Shown: positions 24,501 to 32,562 of the stretch, in pieces
Position numbering within the stretch: position 1 is the first letter of the stretch
How the letters are laid out: the number at the start of each line of letters is the position of its first letter
IMG/VR virus record: IMGVR_UViG_3300037141_000314
Location: 1-64,000 of that record
DNA: 64,000 nucleotides
Strand: one strand, 5' to 3'
Source: a virus
Made by a program: the position numbers and the translations under genes
The notes under the pieces: generated by a model
What the model saw: the letters and a program-made list of their open reading frames with translations, nothing else
What the model was told of the DNA's origin: nothing
Databases searched by the model: none

Positions 24501-26112
24501 TACGAAGCGCGATCGCTTCTTCGTCTCCGCGGTTGGCTTCCTTCTTGCCATCCGCGACGGCCTTGATGGCCGCTTCGAGGCGCGTGACTTCGGCGGTTTG
24601 TTTGTTGTACTCCGCGGTTTCGGTGGCGCGCGTCTTTTTGTCGATGCTATCGCCGCGCAGATCGGGGCGCAGTTTATCTGCGGCGGCTTTGGCCGTCTTA
24701 AGCTGCTCGTCGAGTGATTCTTTAGTTTTATCGTCGCTCGCGCGGAAGGCAGCGCCGCTGGTTTTCAGGGCGTCCTCACCTAACTTCCGCATCTGGTCGA
24801 GAGAGCCCTGAATATCTCTGTCGATCAGCGGCTTGACGTTGCGCGCAATACCCTGCGCTCTGGCCGCGACATTTCCGGGCTCATTGCTATTGCCGTTGAG
24901 CAGCCCCTGCATGTCCGCGTCGTCGCGGGCTTCATGGCCATCGGGAATAAGCTTGGCCAGAACCCGTATTGTGATCGGAGCGATTTCCGTCGCCAGACTT
25001 TTTTTGAATAGCGTCCAGCTTTCGTCCAGTTTTTTAACGGCGCGATCCGCGTCCAGTAATTCCTTAGAGCCGGCGGCATCCTCGCCAACATGAAGCGATG
25101 CGGCGATGCGCTGCAGCTCCGCGTAATCGGCGATGAGCGGCTGGATTGCCTTCCCGCCGCGGCCGAGTACTTCGTTCGCGAGCGCGAATCGTGTCGCCTG
25201 ATCTGGAATACGTGAAAGCTTATCCAGCAATTCAAGAACAATTGGTCCGGTCTCTTTAAATTCGCCCTGCAGGCCGACCGTCTCGATGCCCAGCTTATGA
25301 AGCGCATCGGACGCCTTTTTACCTGTAGTCGCGGGATTTTCGAGCGCCTCGCCTAAAAGCCGTCCCGATTGCTCCAGCGCGTTAATACTGATGCCGGTAA
25401 GTCGCGCTTGCGATTGGAGCTTTTCGGCCTGTAAGAGCGTAACGCCGATTCGATCCGCGAAGTTGGAGGTCTCACGCTCAGCGGCAGCGAACTCGGCGAC
25501 GAGATCGTAGCTCATCTTAGCGGCGGCCACGCCGATTGCCAGGATGCCAACAGTGGCGAGGCCGGCCGGCGTTACAATTCCTCCCAGACCTCCGGACAGC
25601 GCCCCGGCGCCACGCGTCAGGCTTGCGAGTTGCCCTGTGACGATTCCCGACCCACTCGCCAGCTGCAGCAGCCCGGACGCGCCGCGATTCGCTGCCGCTT
25701 CGCCGTCTTTCGCTGCCTTCGCCGCCTTCGCTGCCGCGTCCGCCTGTTCTTTCAGCGCATCGGTGATCTTTTTGACATCGCGCGCGTGGTTCTCGTTGTA
25801 CGCGAGTTCCATCATGCGGCCGAGCTTCTGCGTCTCGTCTGCCGCCTTCGATGCTTCTTTCCCGAGGTTCTGTGCTTCCTTCGCTATCTTTGCGACGCCT
25901 TCGAAGCCGCCGCTCGTTGTAGACGCGATGCTTTTCAGCGCCTGCGCGAGCGAATCGCCAGCGGCGATGCTGCCGCGCAGCGCGAACTCGAAAACCTTCA
26001 GCTCGCCGGCCGAGGCCTTGGTGTTCGTCGCGAGGCGCTGAATCAGCCCGTCGACCGAAGCGAGGGCTTCGGCGCCGGTTTGTTTCAAATCGAATCTGAG
26101 CTCGTAAGCCAT
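21547..26112 (-). CDS. Tape measure protein
   Basis: 1521 residues. Long helical/coiled-coil N-terminal two thirds (for example QRLATNTKASAGELKVFEFA, KAADETQKLGRMMELAYNEN, DALKEQADAAAKAAKAAKDG), hydrophobic Gly/Ala stretches near residues 170-210 and 1390-1420 (VGNVAKLLGAATPLLSAIPI), and a Gly/Pro-rich end. Two AYARGGGPPVGVPSLVGEEG-type repeats near residues 1000-1060 are common in tape measures. At roughly 0.15 nm per residue the tail would be about 230 nm. Position after the tail tube and chaperone genes agrees. Confidence 0.95.
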   Translation of the reverse strand: MAYELRFDLKQTGAEALASVDGLIQRLATNTKASAGELKVFEFALRGSIAAGDSLAQALKSIASTTSGGFEGVAKIAKEAQNLGKEASKAADETQKLGRMMELAYNENHARDVKKITDALKEQADAAAKAAKAAKDGEAAANRGASGLLQLASGSGIVTGQLASLTRGAGALSGGLGGIVTPAGLATVGILAIGVAAAKMSYDLVAEFAAAERETSNFADRIGVTLLQAEKLQSQARLTGISINALEQSGRLLGEALENPATTGKKASDALHKLGIETVGLQGEFKETGPIVLELLDKLSRIPDQATRFALANEVLGRGGKAIQPLIADYAELQRIAASLHVGEDAAGSKELLDADRAVKKLDESWTLFKKSLATEIAPITIRVLAKLIPDGHEARDDADMQGLLNGNSNEPGNVAARAQGIARNVKPLIDRDIQGSLDQMRKLGEDALKTSGAAFRASDDKTKESLDEQLKTAKAAADKLRPDLRGDSIDKKTRATETAEYNKQTAEVTRLEAAIKAVADGKKEANRGDEEAIALRSERARLQEGELTGLDAINAKHDALIAKLREEDALYRKEHPGAKPNEKLTPANLAQIDQDTAIEKDKYNQGLAISRAQNDRAVAGTVIDQQKALDKAQGAGGAEIDLARGKSSGQDEAGIEAAYQERLASQRQQFEDAARQVVELRQQRDERQAIKPDTKQLEADNRGITEAQIKATGAAALALYDAQKQRELELIALGKKRFEDEASHARNLRTVTEASTKADIEDNKASLQRRSALIAAQDGKGNDLDTLRKQIDLRRQIAQIDRDEKQRDIEAERAEQQGILKANPGSEKEVDTQLAQLRAQEIANQRGYERELGDERIDIELKIAEIREKDLEKYKRDSESIFDALINRQLGAGHALTLLLRKEALGQGAKLFANATAPILKTAGETLAGAVPASFRPFTKDTIFDPANRAVPGASDATQAATAANTGKTADWLAQIFRAMTGGSAPVASPAAATAPAKLPGILAYARGGGPPVGVPSLVGEEGPELFVPTTPGTILTAADTKRLLASGILAFAEGGGPPVSVLPAGANAPSPAALAIAQALDDNTQATGVLTKSIGQLYSGITGNSPDSSVGSAPAPNSLAGSLAQPVAALPALSPYTASGAGYGMPPGIIDQISGAAPLGTGILATLSTLRAQALSPSGGGGGAVVETGTALASIAKLISGAGGGVSSVVRGDALSNILGGGSGTPGVTVDLLGGEGTGGGGFVSAPTSTAPTPGLVAPLPVSYGGLANPLDGMSVSLPGYTPTTGQQIASGVGLAATIGAGTMGIISGLSQGGPRGDLTAAGSAAGIAGAVVGNVAKLLGAATPLLSAIPIIGSIAAVALPLIGSLFGNGPTQRANQINQELSANQYIAPQALNVTQSSNGNFTDFDARGNIRTSDFSAVPTVRQGFVWEQTHGLFGPPPTYYNVPGGQTSQFNPTTAAPAATIVNHNYAAGAIQAIDTQTFAEAIDKAHVAVGNAAAKNLQNMHGALATEVQRAANG

Positions 26113-26574
26113 CTAAGTTTGGGAGGTTTGAAATCTGTGGATTGCAAGACTTTGCGCGTTCTCGTCGCGCGCTTTGGCGCTCTTCAGCACGCCGATTGCG
26201 TCGTATAGCGCACCGGGCCAACTGGACGCGGTGCCGAGCGGCGACTCGCCCACTGCGTCCATCTGGGCGAAGATCTGCACTAATTCGGCCGCGCGCGGGT
26301 CGCGGAGTAAAACGCTCTTGGGACATTCGGCCGAGCGGATCTCATCAAGCTCCACGCGCACCGTTTTCAAGCCCTTGCCCGTGTCGAGCTGGAGCGGGTA
26401 GCCAGCAGAAAACCACTCGCGCGGCGCGGCCCCGTAGCGATACCAGAAACTGATGCGCTTGAGAAACACGACCTTATCCGGCTCGACGTCCTCCGGATGC
26501 CGCGCTATACAGCGGCGGGCAAGATACTCTCGTCGCTCTTCACATCGGGCGCAGTCGAACTCGTCTCGATGCAT
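26113..26574 (-). CDS. Tail assembly chaperone-like protein, second frame
   Basis: 153 residues with N-terminal FDCARCEERREYLARRC (Cys pair) and ISFWYRYGAAPREWFSAGYP. It overlaps the upstream gene by 70 nt in the -1 frame and ends one base before the tape measure start, the arrangement of G/GT-type chaperone genes. It has its own GGAGGA directly before the ATG at 26574, and I see no classical slippery heptamer, so re-initiation is as likely as frameshifting. Confidence 0.65.
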   Translation of the reverse strand: MHRDEFDCARCEERREYLARRCIARHPEDVEPDKVVFLKRISFWYRYGAAPREWFSAGYPLQLDTGKGLKTVRVELDEIRSAECPKSVLLRDPRAAELVQIFAQMDAVGESPLGTASSWPGALYDAIGVLKSAKARDENAQSLAIHRFQTSQT

Positions 26575-27095
26575 TCCTCCTGCGCGCCGGAAGTGGAATG
26601 CGATGGTAAATTTCGCGCCGCCTCGGCCGGGAGGTAGCCGTTTCCGTTGATTGCCTTAACGACTTCGTCAAAGAGATCATCCGGCCCGTAGTCGTTAAGC
26701 AGATCAGCCGTCGCGGGCTTGCCTTCGTATGTGAGCGCTTCCGTGCCGCCAAACGATTTCAGCGCCGCCCTCACGAACGCGGGGTGTATCTGCGAACGCA
26801 CCAGCGCTTGCGCCTCGTCTATGACGGCCAGCCTCTCGCACCCGATCGCGACGGCTTCGGTGCTCATCTCAGTTTCGATCGGCGCGCCCGCCGCGTCTTT
26901 GGGGCACGGTATCAATGCGGCCTTCAGCTTGTCTTCCAGTATTTCGCGGCGAATCGCAAGCTCGCGCTGTCGCGCGCGCGCGGCGGAGACGGAAAGCTCT
27001 ACCTCCGCGCGGCGCTTCGGGCCCATGCGGCGCAGGGTTACGATAACTCCCGGGAAGGCGGTCGATTCAAGTGTGTAAGTACTTTTGAAATCCAT
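26505..27095 (-). CDS. Tail assembly chaperone-like protein, first frame
   Basis: 196 residues from MDFKSTYTLESTAFPGVIVT. N-terminal beta strands with LRRMGPKRRAEVELSVSAAR, then long helices (RQRELAIRREILEDKLKAAL). Position between tail tube and tape measure and the -1 overlap with the next frame support the chaperone role. The ATG at 27095 is used because the frame upstream only reads through hairpins and a dispersed repeat. ACATTTATGGAT at its start is also found at the start of 37938-38336. Confidence 0.7.
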   Translation of the reverse strand: MDFKSTYTLESTAFPGVIVTLRRMGPKRRAEVELSVSAARARQRELAIRREILEDKLKAALIPCPKDAAGAPIETEMSTEAVAIGCERLAVIDEAQALVRSQIHPAFVRAALKSFGGTEALTYEGKPATADLLNDYGPDDLFDEVVKAINGNGYLPAEAARNLPSHSTSGAQEECIETSSTAPDVKSDESILPAAV

Positions 27096-27131
27096 AAATG
27101 TGGTGGTACACTTTCGAAAGAAAAGCCGCAA

Positions 27132-27153
27132 CGCGGAGAGATTCGCCTCCGCG
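27132..27153. terminator. Hairpin, companion of the terminator at 27167
   Basis: CGCGGAG and CTCCGCG pair around the loop AGATTCGC, nearly the same loop as the following hairpin (TGATTCGC), so the pair looks duplicated. No T tract adjoins it. Confidence 0.5.
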
Positions 27154-27166
27154 CCCGGCCCTGTGA

Positions 27167-27198
27167 AAAAGGCCGGAGTGATTCGCCTCCGGCCTTTT
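27167..27198. terminator. Bidirectional intrinsic terminator between tail tube and chaperone genes
   Basis: AAAAGGCCGGAG and CTCCGGCCTTTT form a perfect 12-bp stem with an 8-nt loop. T-rich tracts follow on both strands (GTTTTT on +, TTTTTCAC on -). It lies inside the late transcript, where it should reduce downstream expression unless antitermination acts. Confidence 0.85.
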
Positions 27199-27225
27199 GT
27201 TTTTGACGTTTTCTTATTTCGGCGA

Positions 27226-27320
27226 ATGTCTCGCAAAGGCCGCCAAGGCAGACGCAAAACAAAACCCAGCCCATTTTTGGAGGCGTCTTTGCGCGGACTT
27301 TGCGTCTTTGCGAGAAACAT
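27226..27320. repeat. Dispersed palindromic repeat, copy A
   Basis: About 95 bp with imperfect inverted ends: left arm TCTCGCAAAGGCC...GACGCAAAA, right arm CTTTGCGTCTTTGCGAGA. Related copies lie at 35291-35403 and 49901-49988. The CGCAAAGACGCAAAG core resembles the abundant repeat that yields SRKDAK-type peptides in acidobacterial and other genomes. Confidence 0.75.
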
Positions 27321-27338
27321 CGTGCGCGCGATTCGCGC

Positions 27339-28397
27339 CTAGGTCAACACGACATTTAATTCGTTCGTGAGAGCCGAGGTGGTCGCGCTCCCGGCCGATT
27401 CCCCGAACTTGATGTTCAGCGCGGCACCCGCTTCTTCCCACGACATATTGCCAATCTGCACATTGGTCAGGTTGACCGTGACGATCGATCCCGCCACGTT
27501 GCCGAACTGGAACGCCAAAACCTGCGGCGCTTTCGTGAGTGACGCCGCCTTCAGTGAATTCAGAAGCGTCGAGTCGGAATCGATGCAGGTGATGCTCGAG
27601 ATGCCGATCTCGCGCAGGCCGCCAACGAAGCCGATCACATACTGATCGTCGAGCGCATCGGCGATCGCCTCGACGCCCATCGCCATCGAGATTTCAACCG
27701 TGCCGCGGACCTCGGCCATGGGCGAGCCGCCGATCGAGAAACCCGCGCCCGAGCCGAAGCCGGGGATCACATTGCCGTTGGTGGATACCGTGGGCTCGGC
27801 CGGGAACGTGGTCAGGCCGCCGCCGAGCGGAGCATCCGGACCGCCCACATAGCTCGGAAAGTTGACGGAATCGGCCACACCCACCGAGGTGCCGGAGATC
27901 TCCATATCGAAGAAATTCCCGCCGCCCATGAACTTGACGCTCTGCGGAATCGCGCCGAGGACATAGCGGTTCGTCGGGCTCGAGGCGCCCGGCGTTTTGT
28001 TGTAGTCGTAGAAACCGAGGAACTTCAGCGTGTCGATGAGGTTATACGTCACGCTGGTCGAGGCGACGACGGTGCCGGTAGCGCCAAAGATGGATTCGAG
28101 GATCGTGTCGTCATCGGGACGCACACCAGCCGAGCCAGACGGGAAGAACGGCTTGTTCAGCGTCCACGAGCCGCCCTGGCGGCCGCGCAGGCCCTGCAGG
28201 CGCGAACGGTTGCCGGTTTTGTATGTCGGCGAGTTGACGGGGTTGGTGGAGGACGGTCCGAATGTATTGAAGCGGACGTTGCTCGTGCCGGTATTGGTCC
28301 AGACGCCGGAAGCATTCTGAATCGTGCGCGGGCCGGTGATGATCTGCGCGTATAGTGTTCTATCCCGCGAGGAAGATGGAGTAAATGTATAGGACAT
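27339..28397 (-). CDS. Major tail (tube) protein
   Basis: 352 residues, Gly/Ser/Thr-rich beta protein (QIITGPRTIQNASGVWTNTG ... TLKFLGFYDYNKTPGASSPT). Position between the completion proteins and the chaperone/tape measure genes identifies it as the tail tube subunit. The C-terminal half (SITCIDSDSTLLNSLKAASL) is larger than in minimal tube proteins and may include an extra immunoglobulin-like domain. Followed by a terminator and a dispersed repeat. Confidence 0.75.
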   Translation of the reverse strand: MSYTFTPSSSRDRTLYAQIITGPRTIQNASGVWTNTGTSNVRFNTFGPSSTNPVNSPTYKTGNRSRLQGLRGRQGGSWTLNKPFFPSGSAGVRPDDDTILESIFGATGTVVASTSVTYNLIDTLKFLGFYDYNKTPGASSPTNRYVLGAIPQSVKFMGGGNFFDMEISGTSVGVADSVNFPSYVGGPDAPLGGGLTTFPAEPTVSTNGNVIPGFGSGAGFSIGGSPMAEVRGTVEISMAMGVEAIADALDDQYVIGFVGGLREIGISSITCIDSDSTLLNSLKAASLTKAPQVLAFQFGNVAGSIVTVNLTNVQIGNMSWEEAGAALNIKFGESAGSATTSALTNELNVVLT

Positions 28398-28469
28398 AGT
28401 GTGTTGTTTTCCTTTGTGGTTTTCGCGGGGAGCGCCTCGCGTCGTGAGTCAGCGTGCCAGAGTGAAGCT

Positions 28470-28781
28470 ATGGCAGTGTTCAGATTCCTGGGAACGACGG
28501 CGACCTACGCGGGCGTCGCGTATTCGATCTACGGGCAGCAGGTTGAGATGGAAGAGGCGAAAGCGAACGCGCTGATCGCGGCGTCCCCGCCCGCGCTATT
28601 GATCCCTGAAGCACTGTGGGAGAAATGGTTTCCAGTCGACGATCCCGAGACGGCGCCGCTGCTCGCCAAATGGTCTAACGCCGACCTTCACTACAAGGCG
28701 CCCGAGTTTTTCCGCGACAAGGCAAAAGGCGTGCGCACGGACTGGCACGACAACTGGCAAATACTGCTTAAGGCCGCTTAG
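28470..28781 (+). CDS. Hypothetical + strand protein within the tail cluster
   Basis: 103 residues: MAVFRFLGTTATYAGVAYSI, then EALWEKWFPVDDPETAPLLA and an aromatic C-terminus (DWHDNWQILLKAA). It faces the surrounding late genes, so it needs its own promoter or expression on the opposite transcript. Moron-like; unknown function. Confidence 0.6.
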   Translation: MAVFRFLGTTATYAGVAYSIYGQQVEMEEAKANALIAASPPALLIPEALWEKWFPVDDPETAPLLAKWSNADLHYKAPEFFRDKAKGVRTDWHDNWQILLKAA

Positions 28782-28796
28782 CTCCCGGGGCTTCGA

Positions 28797-29330
28797 TCAA
28801 CTGATATAGGCTTCGAACTGCGCGGTAAAGCGCACCGGCACGATCCAGTTCTCGCCGTCCAACACGCATTTCTGGCGCGCGGCGGAAATCTCCAGACCAT
28901 ACAGTTTGCCCGAGCCCGCGAAATTCGCCTGCAGGCTGAGGTTATTCATGGTCGCGATCACGGCGCCCTCGCCCGCGTCCGCATACGGCTCGAAATTGCT
29001 CACCGCTTCGCCGGGCACGCTGAGATACAGATCCAGAATGATCGAAACGTTTCCAGACCACGTGGCGTTAAAAAGCTTCTGCGTTCCGCCCGCCTTGAAC
29101 GGCGCAGCCGTCCCGCCATACACGCAGAGCAGATTCGGCATCGCCGTGCCGGACAGCTCGGTATCGCTGTAACCCACGTTCGCCTGGAAGACGTTCAGAG
29201 ATCCCGCCGCGAAATCGAACGCGACAATCGGCACGCTGAACGCGGCGCACGACGTCGCCAGATTCGTGTTGAGGCTCGCTGAAAGCTGCGCCATCACGGC
29301 GGCGCGGATCAGCGCAATCGGTGAGCTCAC
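28797..29330 (-). CDS. Tail completion/terminator-like protein
   Basis: 177 residues. MSSPIALIRAAVMAQLSASL resembles the N-terminal helix of phage minor tail/terminator proteins; a beta-rich remainder follows (FNATWSGNVSIILDLYLSVP). Order (after the gpG-like gene, before the tail tube) supports it. 4-nt overlap with the upstream gene. Confidence 0.65.
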   Translation of the reverse strand: MSSPIALIRAAVMAQLSASLNTNLATSCAAFSVPIVAFDFAAGSLNVFQANVGYSDTELSGTAMPNLLCVYGGTAAPFKAGGTQKLFNATWSGNVSIILDLYLSVPGEAVSNFEPYADAGEGAVIATMNNLSLQANFAGSGKLYGLEISAARQKCVLDGENWIVPVRFTAQFEAYIS

Positions 29331-29893
29331 GCTGCGCGGCCTTGCATGCGCATTTCACTCCGCGTGCCCATGTCGTTTTCCATTTCGTGTCGATCCTCGT
29401 CGGTAGCGTCGAAAAAATGCCGGCGCGGCATCGCGAACGTTGCGGCGCCGTTTTTCTTCGCTTTGCCCTTGCCCTTGCCCGTACCCTGGCGGCTGCGGAT
29501 GGTCGCGCCTTCGTTGTGGACCTCGGCCAGCAGCGCGGCGCGTTCGTCGTAGAACCCGAGACTGCCGTTGAGCGCCTGCGTGTTCGAATCGCCGTCATCG
29601 GTCAGCGATCCGGAGGTGGCCACAATCGCCTGCAGCATGTTTGGCGCATTGCGCCCGCGCAGATCGACGCCGCTTCGGCCGTACGCTGACTTCTTCTTCG
29701 CATAGCCCGGCGAATACGCCGCAAACGATGCGCCGTCCGCGTCGACGCCGGCCGCGGTCCGCTTCAGGATGCGGGTGCGCTGCCGCTGCAGCGCATAGAG
29801 CAAATCGCCCTCGGTTGGCAGCGCCGCGGTTACGAGCGCGTGCGCGTGGGTAACGGGATCGGCGCCCGCGGTCGCGGTGAAGGTTACGGTCAT
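29327..29893 (-). CDS. Head-tail/tail completion protein (gpG or HK97 gp10-like)
   Basis: 188 residues. LLYALQRQRTRILKRTAAGV plus YSPGYAKKKSAYGRSGVDLR and a Lys/Gly-rich loop match the virion morphogenesis proteins of the Mu gpG type. The start at 29893 overlaps the upstream stop by 4 nt. Confidence 0.7.
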   Translation of the reverse strand: MTVTFTATAGADPVTHAHALVTAALPTEGDLLYALQRQRTRILKRTAAGVDADGASFAAYSPGYAKKKSAYGRSGVDLRGRNAPNMLQAIVATSGSLTDDGDSNTQALNGSLGFYDERAALLAEVHNEGATIRSRQGTGKGKGKAKKNGAATFAMPRRHFFDATDEDRHEMENDMGTRSEMRMQGRAA

Positions 29894-30189
29894 TCTGGCT
29901 TTACGTCTTTCGTGCTTTCTGGCTTTCGTGCTTTCTTCACCCGCGGCTTGGGAAAGGCGCGCGCCAGCGTGGTGCGCTTTATTTCCACGATGTTGACCTT
30001 CGGGACGGTTAGCCACATCCGCACATTTGTTGCCGCGTCCTGACACTCCGTTCCGATGACGATAGAATCCGGCGTCTCCTTAATCAGAAAGCCGATCTCG
30101 TGCAACTCCGCGAGGCCGCCAAGCTCAGTGATCGCGTGTTCGTTCATGCTGTGTATTGCGTCGCGCCACTTGAGGTAGATTATTGTCAT
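29890..30189 (-). CDS. Hypothetical virion-cluster protein
   Basis: 99 residues from MTIIYLKWRDAIHSMNEHAI; beta-rich middle (IGFLIKETPDSIVIGTECQD) and a basic disordered tail. Both ends overlap neighbours by 4 nt. Related to small proteins seen next to tail completion genes; no firm function. Confidence 0.6.
   Translation of the reverse strand: MTIIYLKWRDAIHSMNEHAITELGGLAELHEIGFLIKETPDSIVIGTECQDAATNVRMWLTVPKVNIVEIKRTTLARAFPKPRVKKARKPESTKDVKPE
29901..29934. repeat. Degenerate CTTTCGTG short tandem repeat
   Basis: CTTTCGTGCTTTCTGGCTTT followed by CGTGCTTTC, encoding the Lys/Arg-rich tail of the gene 29890-30189. Same unit as the repeat at 8081-8106. Confidence 0.5.
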
Positions 30190-30458
30190 TTCCCGAACCA
30201 CCAGAGCGAGACGTAAATGCCCGTTACCGTGCCCGCGACGCCGCCGAGCGTGTAACCAATCCAAGGGATCAGCGTCGTATCGTCCATCTTCGCGATCTTG
30301 CGCAGCACGAAGAAACTCAGCGTACCGAGCGTCGTGTCCGTCAGGATCGCGGCGGCCACGTTGGCCTGCGCCACCGCGCGCCACGATAGCGTGCAAATCG
30401 ACCAGCTTAGGAACTGCATCGCGGCGAGCTTGAGCGCGTTTTTCAGTGCAACGTTCAC
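30186..30458 (-). CDS. Small two-span membrane protein
   Basis: 90 residues with hydrophobic helices at about 10-30 (LKLAAMQFLSWSICTLSWRA) and 62-85 (LIPWIGYTLGGVAGTVTGIY) and a conserved-looking middle (DTTLGTLSFFVLRKIAK). I have seen similar proteins in other phages; a holin or inhibitor role is possible but not shown. Overlaps both neighbours by 4 nt. Confidence 0.65.
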   Translation of the reverse strand: MNVALKNALKLAAMQFLSWSICTLSWRAVAQANVAAAILTDTTLGTLSFFVLRKIAKMDDTTLIPWIGYTLGGVAGTVTGIYVSLWWFGK

Positions 30459-31276
30459 AGGGCGACCATGAGCTGGTGTCTACAATTCCAACCGCCGCAA
30501 AATATAAAAACAGGGCCGGGCTGATTCGGCCCCGCGTTCATCGCATCGATCTCGGCGCGCGTATACGTCCTCTTGGCTTCCATCAGGCGCCTGCAGAAAG
30601 GACGATCCAGAGAATCGAGAGGCCCCTCATACTCGTACCGGATTGTCATCTCAGGCAGGTCCTTCTCGATTACTTTGAACGCCTGATCGGTGGCAGTCCT
30701 GAAAAATCCTACCTGGCCCGTGTCCGCCAGAGTCTTGGCCTGCGCCGTCGTTTTCCCGAGCGCCTTCGAAAGCGTAGCCGCGAGATCCGCGACCTTCAAT
30801 CCCGCGAAGCCAAACATCGCCTGGCGCTTGGCGCCCGCGGCCACGGCCTGCGCCACGCCTTCGAGCGAATCGACGGTCGAGGCCTGCTGTGCGGCCAGCG
30901 TCTTCTTTTCCTCGGCGCGAATCACGTCGCGTACATCTGGCAGCGGCGTTTTCAGGCTATCCGATATCTTGTCGAGGATCTGATCGAGATACGGCAACTG
31001 CCCGGCGAACTGCCCGGCGTACGCGCGGTTCAGCGCGCTGAACCCGGCGTCTTCCAGCTCCGACATGAACAGATCGTCAACGCTTCGCAGCACGCGGCGG
31101 TTCGAAGCCGTGGCCGCGATCGCGCCTGACTTATCGACCGTCAGGCGGCGCGAAAGCTCCGCAATCGTTCGCGCGGTTGCGGCGGCGACGAGCTCGTCGA
31201 GCCGCGCTTCGTAGGCGGAAACGGACGCCGTTACGTAGCGATCGTGCGCGATGACGATCTCGTGAACGGTGGCCAC
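30455..31276 (-). CDS. MuF-like minor head protein
   Basis: 273 residues. Helical N-terminal half (VSAYEARLDELVAAATARTI) and a C-terminal motif PLDSLDRPFCRRLMEAKRTY with FCGGWNCRHQLMVAL, matching the (R)PFC...GG.NCRH end of phage head morphogenesis proteins of the Mu gpF/SPP1 gp7 class, though it lies among tail genes here. It could serve in head-neck assembly or as an injected effector. Confidence 0.75.
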   Translation of the reverse strand: MATVHEIVIAHDRYVTASVSAYEARLDELVAAATARTIAELSRRLTVDKSGAIAATASNRRVLRSVDDLFMSELEDAGFSALNRAYAGQFAGQLPYLDQILDKISDSLKTPLPDVRDVIRAEEKKTLAAQQASTVDSLEGVAQAVAAGAKRQAMFGFAGLKVADLAATLSKALGKTTAQAKTLADTGQVGFFRTATDQAFKVIEKDLPEMTIRYEYEGPLDSLDRPFCRRLMEAKRTYTRAEIDAMNAGPNQPGPVFIFCGGWNCRHQLMVAL

Positions 31277-31280
31277 GCTA

Positions 31281-32498
31281 TTATTCCGCCGCCACCAAAT
31301 ACCAGCTGGTCACCGTTACCGATCCGTCTCCAGACTGCACAGTGAGATTGGCAGCAAGCGTTGTGTCTCCAGTGGCCGCACTTGTGATGTCAAGCTGTAG
31401 AGTTCCGTCTCCAGTTCCGGTGCTGACCGATGTAGCACACGTCTGAGGACTGGCATAGCTGTCGCCACCCGAGGCAGCAACGGTCTGGACAACTCCCGCA
31501 AGAGAGGTTAATACTACGTATGAGGCATTGCCATGTCCGCAGCCGTTTATTACCCCAGTGTCGCCATTGGAATAGCCGGTTCCTGGAAATCCAACGTTCG
31601 GAACTGCCGCCAGAACGTTTCCTAAGACATTGAGGGCTTGTGAACCGGGAGTGTTGCCCAAGCCAGGGGTGGTTATTGTCAATCCGGTCACGCCACCGCC
31701 GCCTGAAACAGACGAGACGGTAAGCAATGCTGTTCCGTCCGCACCTACCTCTTCGCCGACCGCATATCCTGACCCCGGCGTTGTGATGGACACGACTGAA
31801 GCAACCGGGCCAGCATTGAGGGTTTCTCCGGAGTAGAGTTGGGCCACCACCGGGATATTTGCATAAGCGGATGGAATTACGCCGCCGACGTTCGAGTAAG
31901 CGGCGCTCAGCCCCGAATAATAGAAAGCGGCATCCGTGTGGGGTGTCGCCGGCAGTCCAAATCCAAGCGCAAAAATAGCATTGAACGACGCGATAGTTCC
32001 GAACGCATTGGACCTATTACCCCACCATAAGGCCGGTCCTCCGTAGGTGGTATTGGTCTCGAGATACGGATAAGCCGCCCACGTATGTTTCCAGCGAACT
32101 GCCAGCGGAAAAATCACCGTGCCGGCGCCTTGCGCAGGAATCAGCACAAATGGCGTGGAATCGAGCGCAAGGATATCAGATTGTGCAAGGGTAACCGTAG
32201 CGCAGTGAAGACCGCTGGGGAGTGATCCAATAGATTGTGAGCATGGATCGGCTCCACCGCCTCCATCCGAAACCCAGTTATTCGTCGCGCCGCACACATA
32301 CGTATTCGCGCCCGCCGTTCCGGGCGAGTAAATCATCATCTCGCCGTACACGCACGCGCCCGGAAAGTACGTGCGAACCGGATACGGCAGCACGCGCGCC
32401 GCCGTCGAATTATCGACGGTTTGCTGCGCAAACAGCGCGGCGGCGGCGAAAAGCGCGAGCGCGGCGAGCGCTGCGAAACGGCGGAGTGAGGTTTTCAT
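31281..32498 (-). CDS. Secreted-type repeat protein, possible tail fibre
   Basis: 405 residues. MKTSLRRFAALAALALFAAA begins a clear Sec signal ending near LFAQQ. The C-terminal half has ITTPGSGYAVGEEVGADGTA and GLTITTPGLGNTP repeats of the GsGYt type found in phage fibre and secreted beta proteins. Probable receptor-binding or decoration role by context. The signal peptide is odd for a virion component. Confidence 0.65.
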   Translation of the reverse strand: MKTSLRRFAALAALALFAAAALFAQQTVDNSTAARVLPYPVRTYFPGACVYGEMMIYSPGTAGANTYVCGATNNWVSDGGGGADPCSQSIGSLPSGLHCATVTLAQSDILALDSTPFVLIPAQGAGTVIFPLAVRWKHTWAAYPYLETNTTYGGPALWWGNRSNAFGTIASFNAIFALGFGLPATPHTDAAFYYSGLSAAYSNVGGVIPSAYANIPVVAQLYSGETLNAGPVASVVSITTPGSGYAVGEEVGADGTALLTVSSVSGGGGVTGLTITTPGLGNTPGSQALNVLGNVLAAVPNVGFPGTGYSNGDTGVINGCGHGNASYVVLTSLAGVVQTVAASGGDSYASPQTCATSVSTGTGDGTLQLDITSAATGDTTLAANLTVQSGDGSVTVTSWYLVAAE

Positions 32499-32562
32499 TA
32501 TTGTCCTGTCTTTAAGGCGCGTGTCGTTTCCATTTGCGGATCGGAGTCGTGGCGGCCTGATG

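Noticed and set aside
26505-26574. Programmed -1 frameshift between the two chaperone-like frames
   Set aside because: Frame relation is right, but no X-XXY-YYZ slippery hept was seen and the second gene has its own ribosome site; left as a possibility only.
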